From Sepiola atlantica (Eukaryota; Mollusca; Cephalopoda; Sepiida; Sepiolidae), in NCBI GenBank assembly GCA_963556195.1, contig CAUVYP010000579.1:2294001-2358000 (forward strand): a stretch of DNA of 64,000 nt, in the 5' to 3' direction. Shown here one piece after another: positions 37,401 through 50,948 of the stretch (within the stretch, counting starts at the first letter, position 1; every line of letters starts with the position of its first letter). Made by a program: the position numbers and the translations under genes. Under the pieces are notes generated by a model. That model ran no database searches and had not been told where the DNA came from. It saw nothing but the letters and a program-made list of their open reading frames with translations.

Positions 37401-38114
37401 CGACATATCTCCGGGAGTACAAGAGCTGAACTTCTGAAACTTGGTACTTCAGTAGAAAATGTGTGTCCGCTAATGTCTGCAAAGTTTCGGAGCACAATTC
37501 TTATAAATGTGGAAGTTATTAACAAAAGACCTATCAACTTTAAATCGCACTAAATTTTGTTGATGTTTTGCGTATTCAGTTTGTATCGACATATCTCCGG
37601 GTGTACAAGAGATGAACTTCTGAAACTTGGTACTTCAGTAGAAAATGTGTGTCCGCTAATGTCTGCAAAGTTTCAGAGCACAATTCTTATAAATGTGGAA
37701 GTTATAAACAAAAGCGATATCAACTTAAAATCGCACTAAATTTTGTTGATGTTTTGCGTATTCAGTTTGTATCGACATATCTCCGGGAGTACAAGAGCTG
37801 AACTTCTGAAACTTGGTACTTCAGTAGAAAATGTGTGTCCGCTAATTTCTGCAAAGTTTCAGAGCACAATTTGTATAAATGTGGAAGTTATAAACACAAG
37901 CGATATCAACTTAAAATCGCACTAAATTTTGTTGATGTTTTGCGTATTCAGTTTGTATCGACATATCTCCGGGAGTACAAGAGCTGAACTTCTGAAACTT
38001 GGTACTTCAGTAGAAAATGTGTGTCCGCTTATGTCTGCAAAGTTTCGGAGCACAATTCTTATAAATGTGGAAGTTATTAACACAAGCGATATACCTTTTA
38101 AATCGCACTAAATT
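31419..38114 (+). repeat. 36-monomer HOR, copy A (6,696 bp)
   Basis: The order opens M7-M6-M1-M6-M1-M3-M4-M5-M1-M7-M6-M1-M2-M5-M1-M2-M1-M1 and continues M9-M5-M1-M1-M2-M5-M1-M2-M3-M1-M9-M5-M1-M1-M3-M1-M9-M5. Copy B follows directly. Diagnostic rare variants shared at exactly 6,696 bp include AAATGTTGAAG in the first unit, GCTAATGACTGC in the third, AAATATGGTTGATG opening the fifth, CCGCTGATG in the sixth, GTTCATG opening the ninth, AAATGGGGAAG, AACAAAAACGATATC, and GGGTGTACAAGAGATG twice. The last ten units contain an internal 1,116-bp (six-monomer) repeat, at 36255-36998 and 37371-38114. Confidence 0.93.
32163..32348 (+). repeat. Monomer with altered junction AAATATGGTTGATG
   Basis: Two substitutions at 32162 and 32164 change the usual AAATTTTGTTGATG at the junction into this unit. 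The same double change occurs at 38858 and 38860, exactly 6,696 bp away and nowhere else that I saw, so it is a clean marker of the 36-monomer duplication. The rest is ordinary M1. Confidence 0.9.
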
Positions 38115-41100
38115 TTGTTGATGTTTTGCGTATTCAGTTTGTATCGACATATCTCCGGAAGTACAAGAGCTGAACTTCTGAAACTTGGTACTTCAGTAGA
38201 AAATGTGTGTCCGCTAATGTCTGCAAAGTTTCAGAGCACAATTCTTATAAATGTTGAAGTTATAAACACAAGCGATATCAACTTAAAATCGCACTAAATT
38301 TTGTTGATGTTTTGCGTATTCAGTTTGTATCGACATATCTCCGGGAGTACAAGAGCTGAACTTCTGAAACTTGGTACTTCAGTAGAAAATGTGTGTCCGC
38401 TAATGTCTGCAAAGTTTCGGAGCACAATTCTTTTAAATGTGAAAGTTATTAACACAAGCGATATACCTTTTAAATCGCACTAAATTTTGTTGATGTTTTG
38501 CGTATTCAGTTTGTATCGACATATCTCCGGGAGTACAAGAGCTGAACTTCTGAAACTTGGTACTTCAGTAGAAAATGTGTGTCCGCTAATGACTGCAAAG
38601 TTTCAGAGCACAATTCTTATAAATGTGGAAGTTATAAACAAAAGCGATATCAACTTAAAATCGCACTAAATTTTGTTGATGTTTTGCGTATTCAGTTTGT
38701 ATCGACATATCTCCGGGAGTACAAGAGCTGAACTTCTGAAACTTGGTACTTCAGTAGAAAATGTGTGTCCGCTTATGTCTGCAAAGTTTCGGAGCACAAT
38801 TCTTATAAATGTGAAAGTTATTAACACAAGCGATATACCTTTTAAATCGCACTAAATATGGTTGATGTTTTGCGTATTCAGTTTGTATCGACATATCTCC
38901 GGGAGTACAAGAGCTGAACTTCTGAAACTTGGTACTTCAGTAGAAAATGTGTGTCCGCTAATGTCTGCAAAGTTTCAGAGCACAATTCTTATAAATGTGG
39001 AAGTTATAAACAAAAGCGATATCAACTTAAAATCGCACTAAATTTTGTTGATGTTTTGCGTATTCAGTTTGTATCGACATATCTCCGGGAGTACAAGAGC
39101 TGAATTTCTGAAACTTGGTACTTCAGTAGAAAATGTGTGTCCGCTGATGTCTGCAAAGTTTCGGAGCACAATTCTTATAAATGTGGAAGTTATTAACAAA
39201 AGACCTATCAACTTTAAATCGCACTAAATTTTGTTTATGTTTTGCGTATTCAGTTTGTATCGACATATCTCCGGGAGTACAAGAGCTGAACTTCTGAAAC
39301 TTGGTACTTCAGTAGAAAATGTGTGTCCGCTAATGTCTGCAAAGTTTCGGAGCACAATTCTTATAAATGTGGAAGTTATAAACAAAAGCGATATCAACTT
39401 AAAATCGCACTAAATTTTGTTGATGTTTTGCGTATTCAGTTTGTATCGACATATCTCCGGGAGTACAAGAGCTGAACTTCTGAAACTTGGTACTTCAGTA
39501 GAAAATGTGTGTCCGCTAATGTCTGCAAAGTTTCGGAGCACAATTCTTATAAATGTGGAAGTTATTAACACAAGCGATATACCTTTTAAATCGCACTAAA
39601 TTTTGTTCATGTTTTGCGTATTCAGTTTGTATCGACATATCTCCGGGGGTACAAGAGCTGAACTTCTGAAACTTGGTACTTCAGTAGAAAATGTGTGTCC
39701 GCTAATGTCTGCAAAGTTTCAGAGCACAATTCTTATAAATGTGGAAGTTATAAACAAAAGCGATATCAACTTAAAATCGCACTAAATTTTGTTGATGTTT
39801 TGCGTATTCAGTTTGTATCGACATATCTCCGGGAGTACAAGAGCTGAACTTCTGAAACTTGGTACTTCAGTAGAAAATGTGTGTCCGCTAATGTCTGCAA
39901 AGTTTCAGAGCACAATTCTTATAAATGTGGAAGTTATAAACACAAGCGATATCAACTTAAAATCGCACTAAATTTTGTTGATGTTTTGCGTATTCAGTTT
40001 GTATCGACATATCTCCGGGAGTACAAGAGCTGAACTTCTGAAACTTGGTACTTCAGTAGAAAATGTGTGTCCGCTAATGTCTGCAAAGTTTCGGAGCACA
40101 ATTATTTTAAATGTGAAAGTTATTAACACAAGCGATATACCTTTTAAATCGCACTAAATTTTGTTGATGTTTTGCGTATTCAGTTTGTATCGACATATCT
40201 CCGGGAGTACAAGAGCTGAACTTCTGAAACTTGGTACTTCAGTAGAAAATGTGTGTCCGCTAATGTCTGCAAAGTTTCAGAGCACAATTCTTATAAATGT
40301 GGAAGTTATAAACAAAAGCGATATCAACTTAAAATCGCACTAAATTTTGTTGATGTTTTGCGTATTCAGTTTGTATCGACATATCTCCGGGAGTACAAGA
40401 GCTGAACTTCTGAAACTTGGTACTTCAGTAGAAAATGTGTGTCCGCTAATGTCTGCAAAGTTTCAGAGCATAATTTGTATAAATGTGGAAGTTATAAACA
40501 CAAGCGATATCAACTTAAAATCGCACTAAATTTTGTTGATGTTTTGCGTATTCAGTTTGTATCGACATATCTCCGGGAGTACAAGAGCTGAACTTCTGAA
40601 ACTTGGTACTTCAGTAGAAAATGTGTGTCCGCTTATGTCTGCAAAGTTTCGGAGCACAATTCTTATAAATGTGGAAGTTATTAACACAAGCGATATACCT
40701 TTTAAATCGCACTAAATTTTGTTGATGTTTTGCGTATTCAGTTTGTATCGACATATCTCCGGGAGTACAAGAGCTGAACTTCTGAAACTTGGTACTTCAG
40801 TAGAAAATGTGTGTCCGCTAATGTCTGCAAAGTTTCAGAGCACAATTCTTATAAATGGGGAAGTTATAAACAAAAGCGATATCAACTTAAAATCGCACTA
40901 AATTTTGTTGATGTTTTGCGTATTCAGTTTGTATCGACATATCTCCGGGAGTACAAGAGCTGAACTTCTGAAACTTGGTACTTCAGTAGAAAATGTGTGT
41001 CCGCTAATGTCTGCAAAGTTTCAGAGCACAATTTGTATAAATGTGGAAGTTATAAACACAAGCGATATCAACTTAAAATCGCACTAAATTTTGTTGATGT

Positions 41101-44100
41101 TTTGCGTATTCAGTTTGTATCGACATATCTCCGGGAGTACAAGAGCTGAACTTCTGAAACTTGGTACTTCAGTAGAAAATGTGTGTCCGCTAATGTCTGC
41201 AAAGTTTCAGAGCACAATTCTTATAAATGTGGAAGTTATAAACAAAAACGATATCAACTTAAAATCGCACTAAATTTTGTTGATGTTTTGCGTATTCAGT
41301 TTGTATCGACATATCTCCGGGAGTACAAGAGCTGAACTTCTGAAACTTGGTACTTCAGTAGAAAATGTGTGTCCGCTAATGTCTGCAAAGTTTCAGAGCA
41401 CAATTCTTATAAATGTGGAAGTTATAAACAAAAGCGATATCAACTTAAAATCGCACTAAATTTTGTTGATGTTTTGCGTATTCAGTTTGTATCGACATAT
41501 CTCCGGGAGTACAAGAGCTGAACTTCTGAAACTTGGTACTTCAGTAGAAAATGTGTGTCCGCTAATTTCTGCAAAGTTTCAGAGCACAATTTGTATAAAT
41601 GTGGAAGTTATAAACACAAGCGATATCAACTTAAAATCGCACTAAATTTTGTTGATGTTTTGCGTATTCAGTTTGTATCGACATATCTCCGGGAGTACAA
41701 GAGCTGAACTTCTGAAACTTGGTACTTCAGTAGAAAATGTGTGTCCGCTTATGTCTGCAAAGTTTCGGAGCACAATTCTTATAAATGTGGAAGTTATAAA
41801 CACAAGCGATATACCTTTTAAATCGCACTAAATTTTGTTGATGTTTTGCGTATTCAGTTTGTATCGACATATCTCCGGGAGTACAAGAGCTGAACTTCTG
41901 AAACTTGGTACTTCAGTAGAAAATGTGTGTCCGCTAATGTCTGCAAAGTTTCAGAGCACAATTCTTATAAATGTGGAAGTTATAAACAAAAGCGATATCA
42001 ACTTAAAATCGCACTAAATTTTGTTAATGTTTTGCGTATTCAGTTTGTATCGACATATCTCCGGGAGTACAAGAGCTGAACTTCTGAAACTTGGTACTTC
42101 AGTAGAAAATGTGTGTCCGCTAATGTCTGCAAAGTTTCAGAGCACAATTCTTATAAATGTGGAAGTTATAAACAAAAGCGATATCAACTTAAAATCGCAC
42201 TAAATTTTGTTGATGTTTTGCGTATTCAGTTTGTATCGACATATCTCCGGGAGTACAAGAGCTGAACTTCTGAAACTTGGTACTTCAGTAGAAAATGTGT
42301 GTCCGCTAATGTCTGCAAAGTTTCAGAGCACAATTTGTATAAATGTGGAAGTTATAAACACAAGCGATATCAACTTAAAATCGCACTAAATTTTGTTGAT
42401 GTTTTGCGTATTCAGTTTGTATCGACATATCTCCGGGAGTACAAGAGCTGAACTTCTGAAACTTGGTACTTCAGTAGAAAATGTGTGTCCGCTTATGTCT
42501 GCAAAGTTTCGGAGCACAATTCTTATAAATGTGGAAGTTATTTACACAAGCGATATACCTTTTAAATCGCACTAAATTTTGTTGATGTTTTGCGTATTCA
42601 GTTTGTATCGACATATCTCCGGGAGTACAAGAGCTGAACTTCTGAAACTTGGTACTTCAGTAGAAAATGTGTGTCCGCTAATGTCTGCAAAGTTTCAGAG
42701 CACAATTCTTATAAATGTGGAAGTTATAAACAAAAGCGATATCAACTTAAAATCGCACTAAATTTTGTTGATGTTTTGCGTATTCAGTTTGTATCGACAT
42801 ATCTCCGGGAGTACAAGAGCTGAACTTCTGAAACTTGGTACTTCAGTAGAAAATGTGTGTCCGCTAATGTCTGCAAAGTTTCAGAGCACAATTTGTATAA
42901 ATGTGGAAGTTATAAACACAAGCGATATCAACTTAAAATCGCACTAAATTTTGTTGATGTTTTGCGTATTCAGTTTGTATCGACATATCTCCGGGAGTAC
43001 AAGAGCTGAACTTCTGAAACTTGGTACTTCAGTAGAAAATGTGTGTCCGCTAATGTCTGCAAAGTTTCGGAGCACAATTCTTATAAATGTGGAAGTTATT
43101 AACAAAAGACCTATCAACTTTAAATCGCACTAAATTTTGTTGATGTTTTGCGTATTCAGTTTGTATCGACATATCTCCGGGTGTACAAGAGATGAACTTC
43201 TGAAACTTGGTACTTCAGTAGAAAATGTGTGTCCGCTAATGTCTGCAAAGTTTCAGAGCACAATTCTTATAAATGTGGAAGTTATAAACAAAAGCGATAT
43301 CAACTTAAAATCGCACTAAATTTTGTTGATGTTTTGCGTATTCAGTTTGTATCGACATATCTCCGGGAGTACAAGAGCTGAACTTCTGAAACTTGGTACT
43401 TCAGTAGAAAATGTGTGTCCGCTAATTTCTGCAAAGTTTCAGAGCACAATTTGTATAAATGTGGAAGTTATAAACACAAGCGATATCAACTTAAAATCGC
43501 ACTAAATTTTGTTGATGTTTTGCGTATTCAGTTTGTATCGACATATCTCCGGGAGTACAAGAGCTGAACTTCTGAAACTTGGTACTTCAGTAGAAAATGT
43601 GTGTCCGCTTATGTCTGCAAAGTTTCGGAGCACAATTCTTATAAATGTGGAAGTTATTAACACAAGCGATATACCTTTTAAATCGCACTAAATTTTGTTG
43701 ATGTTTTGCGTATTCAGTTTGTATCGACATATCTCCGGGAGTACAAGAGCTGAACTTCTGAAACTTGGTACTTCAGTAGAAAATGTGTGTCCGCTAATGT
43801 CTGCAAAGTTTCAGAGCACAATTCTTATAAATGTGGAAGTTATAAACAAAAGCGATATCAACTTAAAATCGCACTAAATTTTGTTGATGTTTTGCGTATT
43901 CAGTTTGTATCGACATATCTCCGGGAGTACAAGAGCTGAACTTCTGAAACTTGGTACTTCAGTAGAAAATGTGTGTCCGCTAATGTCTGCAAAGTTTCAG
44001 AGCACAATTCTTATAAATGTGGAAGTTATAAACAAAAGCGATATCAACTTAAAATCGCACTAAATTTTGTTGATGTTTTGCGTATTCAGTTTGTATCGAC

Positions 44101-44810
44101 ATATCTCCGGGAGTACAAGAGCTGAACTTCTGAAACTTGGTACTTCAGTAGAAAATGTGTGTCCGCTAATGTCTGCAAAGTTTCGGAGCACAATTCTTAT
44201 AAATGTGGAAGTTATTAACAAAAGACCTATCAACTTTAAATCGCACTAAATTTTGTTGATGTTTTGCGTATTCAGTTTGTATCGACATATCTCCGGGTGT
44301 ACAAGAGATGAACTTCTGAAACTTGGTACTTCAGTAGAAAATGTGTGTCCGCTAATGTCTGCAAAGTTTCAGAGCACAATTCTTATAAATGTGGAAGTTA
44401 TAAACAAAAGCGATATCAACTTAAAATCGCACTAAATTTTGTTGATGTTTTGCGTATTCAGTTTGTATCGACATATCTCCGGGAGTACAAGAGCTGAACT
44501 TCTGAAACTTGGTACTTCAGTAGAAAATGTGTGTCCGCTAATTTCTGCAAAGTTTCAGAGCACAATTTGTATAAATGTGGAAGTTATAAACACAAGCGAT
44601 ATCAACTTAAAATCGCACTAAATTTTGTTGATGTTTTGCGTATTCAGTTTGTATCGACATATCTCCGGGAGTACAAGAGCTGAACTTCTGAAACTTGGTA
44701 CTTCAGTAGAAAATGTGTGTCCGCTTATGTCTGCAAAGTTTCGGAGCACAATTCTTATAAATGTGGAAGTTATTAACACAAGCGATATACCTTTTAAATC
44801 GCACTAAATT
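38115..44810 (+). repeat. 36-monomer HOR, copy B (6,696 bp)
   Basis: All 36 units match copy A in order and rare markers. The only difference I noticed is A at 38159 (TCTCCGGAAG) against G at 31463, which would be about 99.98% identity. The match stops at both ends: the unit before copy A (31233) is M1 while the last of copy A is M5, and the unit after copy B (44811) is M2 while copy B opens with M7. It is either a very recent tandem duplication or an assembly duplication. Confidence 0.93.
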
Positions 44811-45182
44811 TTGTTGATGTTTTGCGTATTCAGTTTGTATCGACATATCTCCGGGAGTACAAGAGCTGAACTTCTGAAACTTGGTACTTCAGTAGAAAAT
44901 GTGTGTCCGCTAATGTCTGCAAAGTTTCAGAGCACAATTTGTATAAATGTGGAAGTTATAAACACAAGCGATATCAACTTAAAATCGCACTAAATTTTGT
45001 TGATGTTTTGCGTATTCAGTTTGTATCGACATATCTCCGGGAGTACAAGAGCTGAACTTCTGAAACTTGGTACTTCAGTAGAAAATGTGTGTCCGCTAAT
45101 GTCTGCAAAGTTTCGGAGCACAATTCTTATAAATGTGAAAGTTATTAACACAAGCGATATACCTTTTAAATCGCACTAAATT
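44811..45182 (+). repeat. Linker of two monomers, M2-M6
   Basis: Two units separate the 36-monomer pair from the 16-monomer pair. They have no close counterpart at the same relative place elsewhere; the equivalent slot before the second 16-monomer copy (47787-48158) holds M1-M6 with GCAGAG and GAATTTCTG. This is a likely exchange breakpoint. Confidence 0.75.
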
Positions 45183-48158
45183 TTGTTGATGTTTTGCGTA
45201 TTCAGTTTGTATCGACATATCTCCGGGAGTACAAGAGCTGAACTTCTGAAACTTGGTACTTCAGTAGAAAATGTGTGTCCGCTAATGTCTGCAAAGTTTC
45301 AGAGCACAATTCTTATAAATGTGGAAGTTATTAACACAAGCGATATACCTTTTAAATCGCACTAAATTTTGTTGATGTTTTGCGTATTCAGTTTGTATCG
45401 ACATATCTCCGGGAGTACAAGAGCTGAACTTCTGAAACTTGGTACTTCAGTAGAAAATGTGTGTCCGCTAATGTCTGCAAAGTTTCAGAGCACAATTCTT
45501 ATAAATGTGGAAGTTATAAACAAAAGCGATATCAACTTAAAATCGCACTAAATTTTGTTGATGTTTTGCGTATTCAGTTTGTATCGACATATCTCCGGGA
45601 GTACAAGAGCTGAATTTCTGAAACTTGGTACTTCAGTAGAAAATGTGTGTCCGCTAATGTCTGCAAAGTTTCGGAGCACAATTCTTATAAATGTGGAAGT
45701 TATTAACAAAAGACCTATCAACTTTAAATCGCACTAAATTTTGTTTATGTTTTGCGTATTCAGTTTGTATCGACATATCTCCGGGAGTACAAGAGCTGAA
45801 CTTCTGAAACTTGGTACTTCAGTAGAAAATGTGTGTCCGCTAATGTCTGCAAAGTTTCGGAGCACAATTCTTATAAATGTGGAAGTTATAAACAAAAGCG
45901 ATATCAACTTAAAATCGCACTAAATTTTGTTGATGTTTTGCGTATTCAGTTTGTATCGACATATCTCCGGGAGTACAAGAGCTGAACTTCTGAAACTTGG
46001 TACTTCAGTAGAAAATGTGTGTCCGCTAATGTCTGCAAAGTTTCGGAGCACAATTCTTATAAATGTGGAAGTTATTAACACAAGCGATATACCTTTTAAA
46101 TCGCACTAAATTTTGTTGATGTTTTGCGTATTCAGTTTGTATCGACATATCTCCGGGGGTACAAGAGCTGAACTTCTGAAACTTGGTACTTCAGTAGAAA
46201 ATGTGTGTCCGCTAATGTCTGCAAAGTTTCAGAGCACAATTCTTATAAATGTGGAAGTTATAAACAAAAGCGATATCAACTTAAAATCGCACTAAATTTT
46301 GTTGATGTTTTGCGTATTCAGTTTGTATCGACATATCTCCGGGAGTACAAGAGCTGAACTTCTGAAACTTGGTACTTCAGTAGAAAATGTGTGTCCGCTA
46401 ATGTCTGCAAAGTTTCAGAGCACAATTCTTATAAATGTGGAAGTTATAAACACAAGCGATATCAACTTAAAATCGCACTAAATTTTGTTGATGTTTTGCG
46501 TATTCAGTTTGTATCGACATATCTCCGGGAGTACAAGAGCTGAACTTCTGAAACTTGGTACTTCAGTAGAAAATGTGTGTCCGCTAATGTCTGCAAAGTT
46601 TCAGAGCACAATTCTTATAAATATGGAAGTTATAAACAAAAGCGATATCAACTTAAAATCGCACTAAATTTTGTTGATGTTTTGCGTATTCAGTTTGTAT
46701 CGACATATCTCCGGGAGTACAAGAGATGAACTTCTGAAACTTGGTACTTCAGTAGAAAATGTGTGTCCGCTAATGTCTGCAAAGTTTCAGAGCATAATTT
46801 GTATAAATGTGGAAGTTATAAACACAAGCGATATCAACTTAAAATCGCACTAAATTTTGTTGATGTTTTGCGTATTCAGTTTGTATCGACATATCTCCGG
46901 GAGTACAAGAGCTGAACTTCTGAAACTTGGTACTTCAGTAGAAAATGTGTGTCAGCTTATGTCTGCAAAGTTTCGGAGCACAATTCTTATAAATGTGGAA
47001 GTTATTAACACAAGCGATATACCTTTTAAATCGCACTAAATTTTGTTGATGTTTTGCGTATTCAGTTTGTATCGACATATCTCCGGGAGTACAAGAGCTG
47101 AACTTCTGAAACTTGGTACTTCAGTAGAAAATGTGTGTCCGCTAATGTCTGCAAAGTTTCAGAGCACAATTCTTATAAATGGGGAAGTTATAAACAAAAG
47201 CGATATCAACTTAAAATCGCACTAAATTTTGTTGATGTTTTGCGTATTCAGTTTGTATCGACATATCTCCGGGAGTACAAGAGCTGAACTTCTGAAACTT
47301 GGTACTTCAGTAGAAAATGTGTGTCCGCTAATGTCTGCAAAGTTTCAGAGCACAATTTGTATAAATGTGGAAGTTATAAACACAAGCGATATCAACTTAA
47401 AATCGCACTAAATTTTGTTGATGTTTTGCGTATTCAGTTTGTATCGACATATCTCCGGGAGTACAAGAGCTGAACTTCTGAAACTTGGTACTTCAGTAGA
47501 AAATGTGTGTCCGCTAATGTCTGCAAAGTTTCAGAGCACAATTCTTATAAATGTGGAAGTTATAAACAAAAACGATATCAACTTAAAATCGCACTAAATT
47601 TTGTTGATGTTTTGCGTATTCAGTTTGTATCGACATATCTCCGGGAGTACAAGAGCTGAACTTCTGAAACTTGGTACTTCAGTAGAAAATGTGTGTCCGC
47701 TTATGTCTGCAAAGTTTCGGAGCACAATTCTTATAAATGTGGAAGTTATTAACACAAGCGATATACCTTTTAAATCGCACTAAATTTTGTTGATGTTTTG
47801 CGTATTCAGTTTGTATCGACATATCTCCGGGAGTACAAGAGCTGAACTTCTGAAACTTGGTACTTCAGTAGAAAATGTGTGTCCGCTAATGTCTGCAGAG
47901 TTTCAGAGCACAATTCTTATAAATGTGGAAGTTATAAACAAAAGCGATATCAACTTAAAATCGCACTAAATTTTGTTGATGTTTTGCGTATTCAGTTTGT
48001 ATCGACATATCTCCGGGAGTACAAGAGCTGAATTTCTGAAACTTGGTACTTCAGTAGAAAATGTGTGTCCGCTAATGTCTGCAAAGTTTCGGAGCACAAT
48101 TCTTATAAATGTGAAAGTTATTAACACAAGCGATATACCTTTTAAATCGCACTAAATT
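45183..48158 (+). repeat. 16-monomer HOR, copy 1 (2,976 bp)
   Basis: The order is M8-M1-M3-M4-M5-M1-M7-M1-M2-M5-M1-M2-M1-M5-M1-M6. The first thirteen units recur at 48159-50576. The run from the M3 unit at 45555 is a derivative of the 36-monomer unit from its M3 unit on, but it lacks the M6 unit with ATTATTTTAAATG. Its own markers are AAATATGGAAG near 46620, GTACAAGAGATG near 46720 and GTGTCAGCTTATG near 46950. Confidence 0.9.
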
Positions 48159-50576
48159 TTGTTGATGTTTTGCGTATTCAGTTTGTATCGACATATCTCC
48201 GGGAGTACAAGAGCTGAACTTCTGAAACTTGGTACTTCAGTAGAAAATGTGTGTCCGCTAATGTCTGCAAAGTTTCAGAGCACAATTCTTATAAATGTGG
48301 AAGTTATTAACACAAGCGATATACCTTTTAAATCGCACTAAATTTTGTTGATGTTTTGCGTATTCAGTTTGTATCGACATATCTCCGGGAGTACAAGAGC
48401 TGAACTTCTGAAACTTGGTACTTCAGTAGAAAATGTGTGTCCGCTAATGTCTGCAAAGTTTCAGAGCACAATTCTTATAAATGTGGAAGTTATAAACAAA
48501 AGCGATATCAACTTAAAATCGCACTAAATTTTGTTGATGTTTTGCGTATTCAGTTTGTATCGACATATCTCCGGGAGTACAAGAGCTGAATTTCTGAAAC
48601 TTGGTACTTCAGTAGAAAATGTGTGTCCGCTAATGTCTGCAAAGTTTCGGAGCACAATTCTTATAAATGTGGAAGTTATTAACAAAAGACCTATCAACTT
48701 TAAATCGCACTAAATTTTGTTTATGTTTTGCGTATTCAGTTTGTATCGACATATCTCCGGGAGTACAAGAGCTGAACTTCTGAAACTTGGTACTTCAGTA
48801 GAAAATGTGTGTCCGCTAATGTCTGCAAAGTTTCGGAGCACAATTCTTATAAATGTGGAAGTTATAAACAAAAGCGATATCAACTTAAAATCGCACTAAA
48901 TTTTGTTGATGTTTTGCGTATTCAGTTTGTATCGACATATCTCCGGGAGTACAAGAGCTGAACTTCTGAAACTTGGTACTTCAGTAGAAAATGTGTGTCC
49001 GCTAATGTCTGCAAAGTTTCGGAGCACAATTCTTATAAATGTGGAAGTTATTAACACAAGCGATATACCTTTTAAATCGCACTAAATTTTGTTGATGTTT
49101 TGCGTATTCAGTTTGTATCGACATATCTCCGGGGGTACAAGAGCTGAACTTCTGAAACTTGGTACTTCAGTAGAAAATGTGTGTCCGCTAATGTCTGCAA
49201 AGTTTCAGAGCACAATTCTTATAAATGTGGAAGTTATAAACAAAAGCGATATCAACTTAAAATCGCACTAAATTTTGTTGATGTTTTGCGTATTCAGTTT
49301 GTATCGACATATCTCCGGGAGTACAAGAGCTGAACTTCTGAAACTTGGTACTTCAGTAGAAAATGTGTGTCCGCTAATGTCTGCAAAGTTTCAGAGCACA
49401 ATTCTTATAAATGTGGAAGTTATAAACACAAGCGATATCAACTTAAAATCGCACTAAATTTTGTTGATGTTTTGCGTATTCAGTTTGTATCGACATATCT
49501 CCGGGAGTACAAGAGCTGAACTTCTGAAACTTGGTACTTCAGTAGAAAATGTGTGTCCGCTAATGTCTGCAAAGTTTCAGAGCACAATTCTTATAAATAT
49601 GGAAGTTATAAACAAAAGCGATATCAACTTAAAATCGCACTAAATTTTGTTGATGTTTTGCGTATTCAGTTTGTATCGACATATCTCCGGGAGTACAAGA
49701 GATGAACTTCTGAAACTTGGTACTTCAGTAGAAAATGTGTGTCCGCTAATGTCTGCAAAGTTTCAGAGCATAATTTGTATAAATGTGGAAGTTATAAACA
49801 CAAGCGATATCAACTTAAAATCGCACTAAATTTTGTTGATGTTTTGCGTATTCAGTTTGTATCGACATATCTCCGGGAGTACAAGAGCTGAACTTCTGAA
49901 ACTTGGTACTTCAGTAGAAAATGTGTGTCAGCTTATGTCTGCAAAGTTTCGGAGCACAATTCTTATAAATGTGGAAGTTATTAACACAAGCGATATACCT
50001 TTTAAATCGCACTAAATTTTGTTGATGTTTTGCGTATTCAGTTTGTATCGACATATCTCCGGGAGTACAAGAGCTGAACTTCTGAAACTTGGTACTTCAG
50101 TAGAAAATGTGTGTCCGCTAATGTCTGCAAAGTTTCAGAGCACAATTCTTATAAATGGGGAAGTTATAAACAAAAGCGATATCAACTTAAAATCGCACTA
50201 AATTTTGTTGATGTTTTGCGTATTCAGTTTGTATCGACATATCTCCGGGAGTACAAGAGCTGAACTTCTGAAACTTGGTACTTCAGTAGAAAATGTGTGT
50301 CCGCTAATGTCTGCAAAGTTTCAGAGCACAATTTGTATAAATGTGGAAGTTATAAACACAAGCGATATCAACTTAAAATCGCACTAAATTTTGTTGATGT
50401 TTTGCGTATTCAGTTTGTATCGACATATCTCCGGGAGTACAAGAGCTGAACTTCTGAAACTTGGTACTTCAGTAGAAAATGTGTGTCCGCTAATGTCTGC
50501 AAAGTTTCAGAGCACAATTCTTATAAATGTGGAAGTTATAAACAAAAACGATATCAACTTAAAATCGCACTAAATT
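48159..50576 (+). repeat. 16-monomer HOR, copy 2 (13 units)
   Basis: Thirteen units match 45183-47600 at an offset of 2,976 bp and share AAATATGGAAG near 49596, GTACAAGAGATG, GTGTCAGCTTATG, AAATGGGGAAG and AACAAAAACGATATC. After 50576 the order leaves copy 1 and returns to that of the 36-monomer unit (M1-M9-M5-M1-M1-M2). Confidence 0.9.
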
Positions 50577-50948
50577 TTGTTGATGTTTTGCGTATTCAGT
50601 TTGTATCGACATATCTCCGGGAGTACAAGAGCTGAACTTCTGAAACTTGGTACTTCAGTAGAAAATGTGTGTCCGCTAATGTCTGCAAAGTTTCAGAGCA
50701 CAATTCTTATAAATGTGGAAGTTATAAACAAAAGCGATATCAACTTAAAATCGCACTAAATTTTGTTGATGTTTTGCGTATTCAGTTTGTATCGACATAT
50801 CTCCGGGAGTACAAGAGCTGAACTTCTGAAACTTGGTACTTCAGTAGAAAATGTGTGTCCGCTAATTTCTGCAAAGTTTCAGAGCACAATTTGTATAAAT
50901 GTGGAAGTTATAAACACAAGCGATATCAACTTAAAATCGCACTAAATT
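50577..50948 (+). repeat. Linker of two monomers, M1-M9
   Basis: Two units join the 16-monomer pair to the 26-monomer pair. They correspond in order to 34581-34952 in copy A of the 36-monomer unit. Confidence 0.8.
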
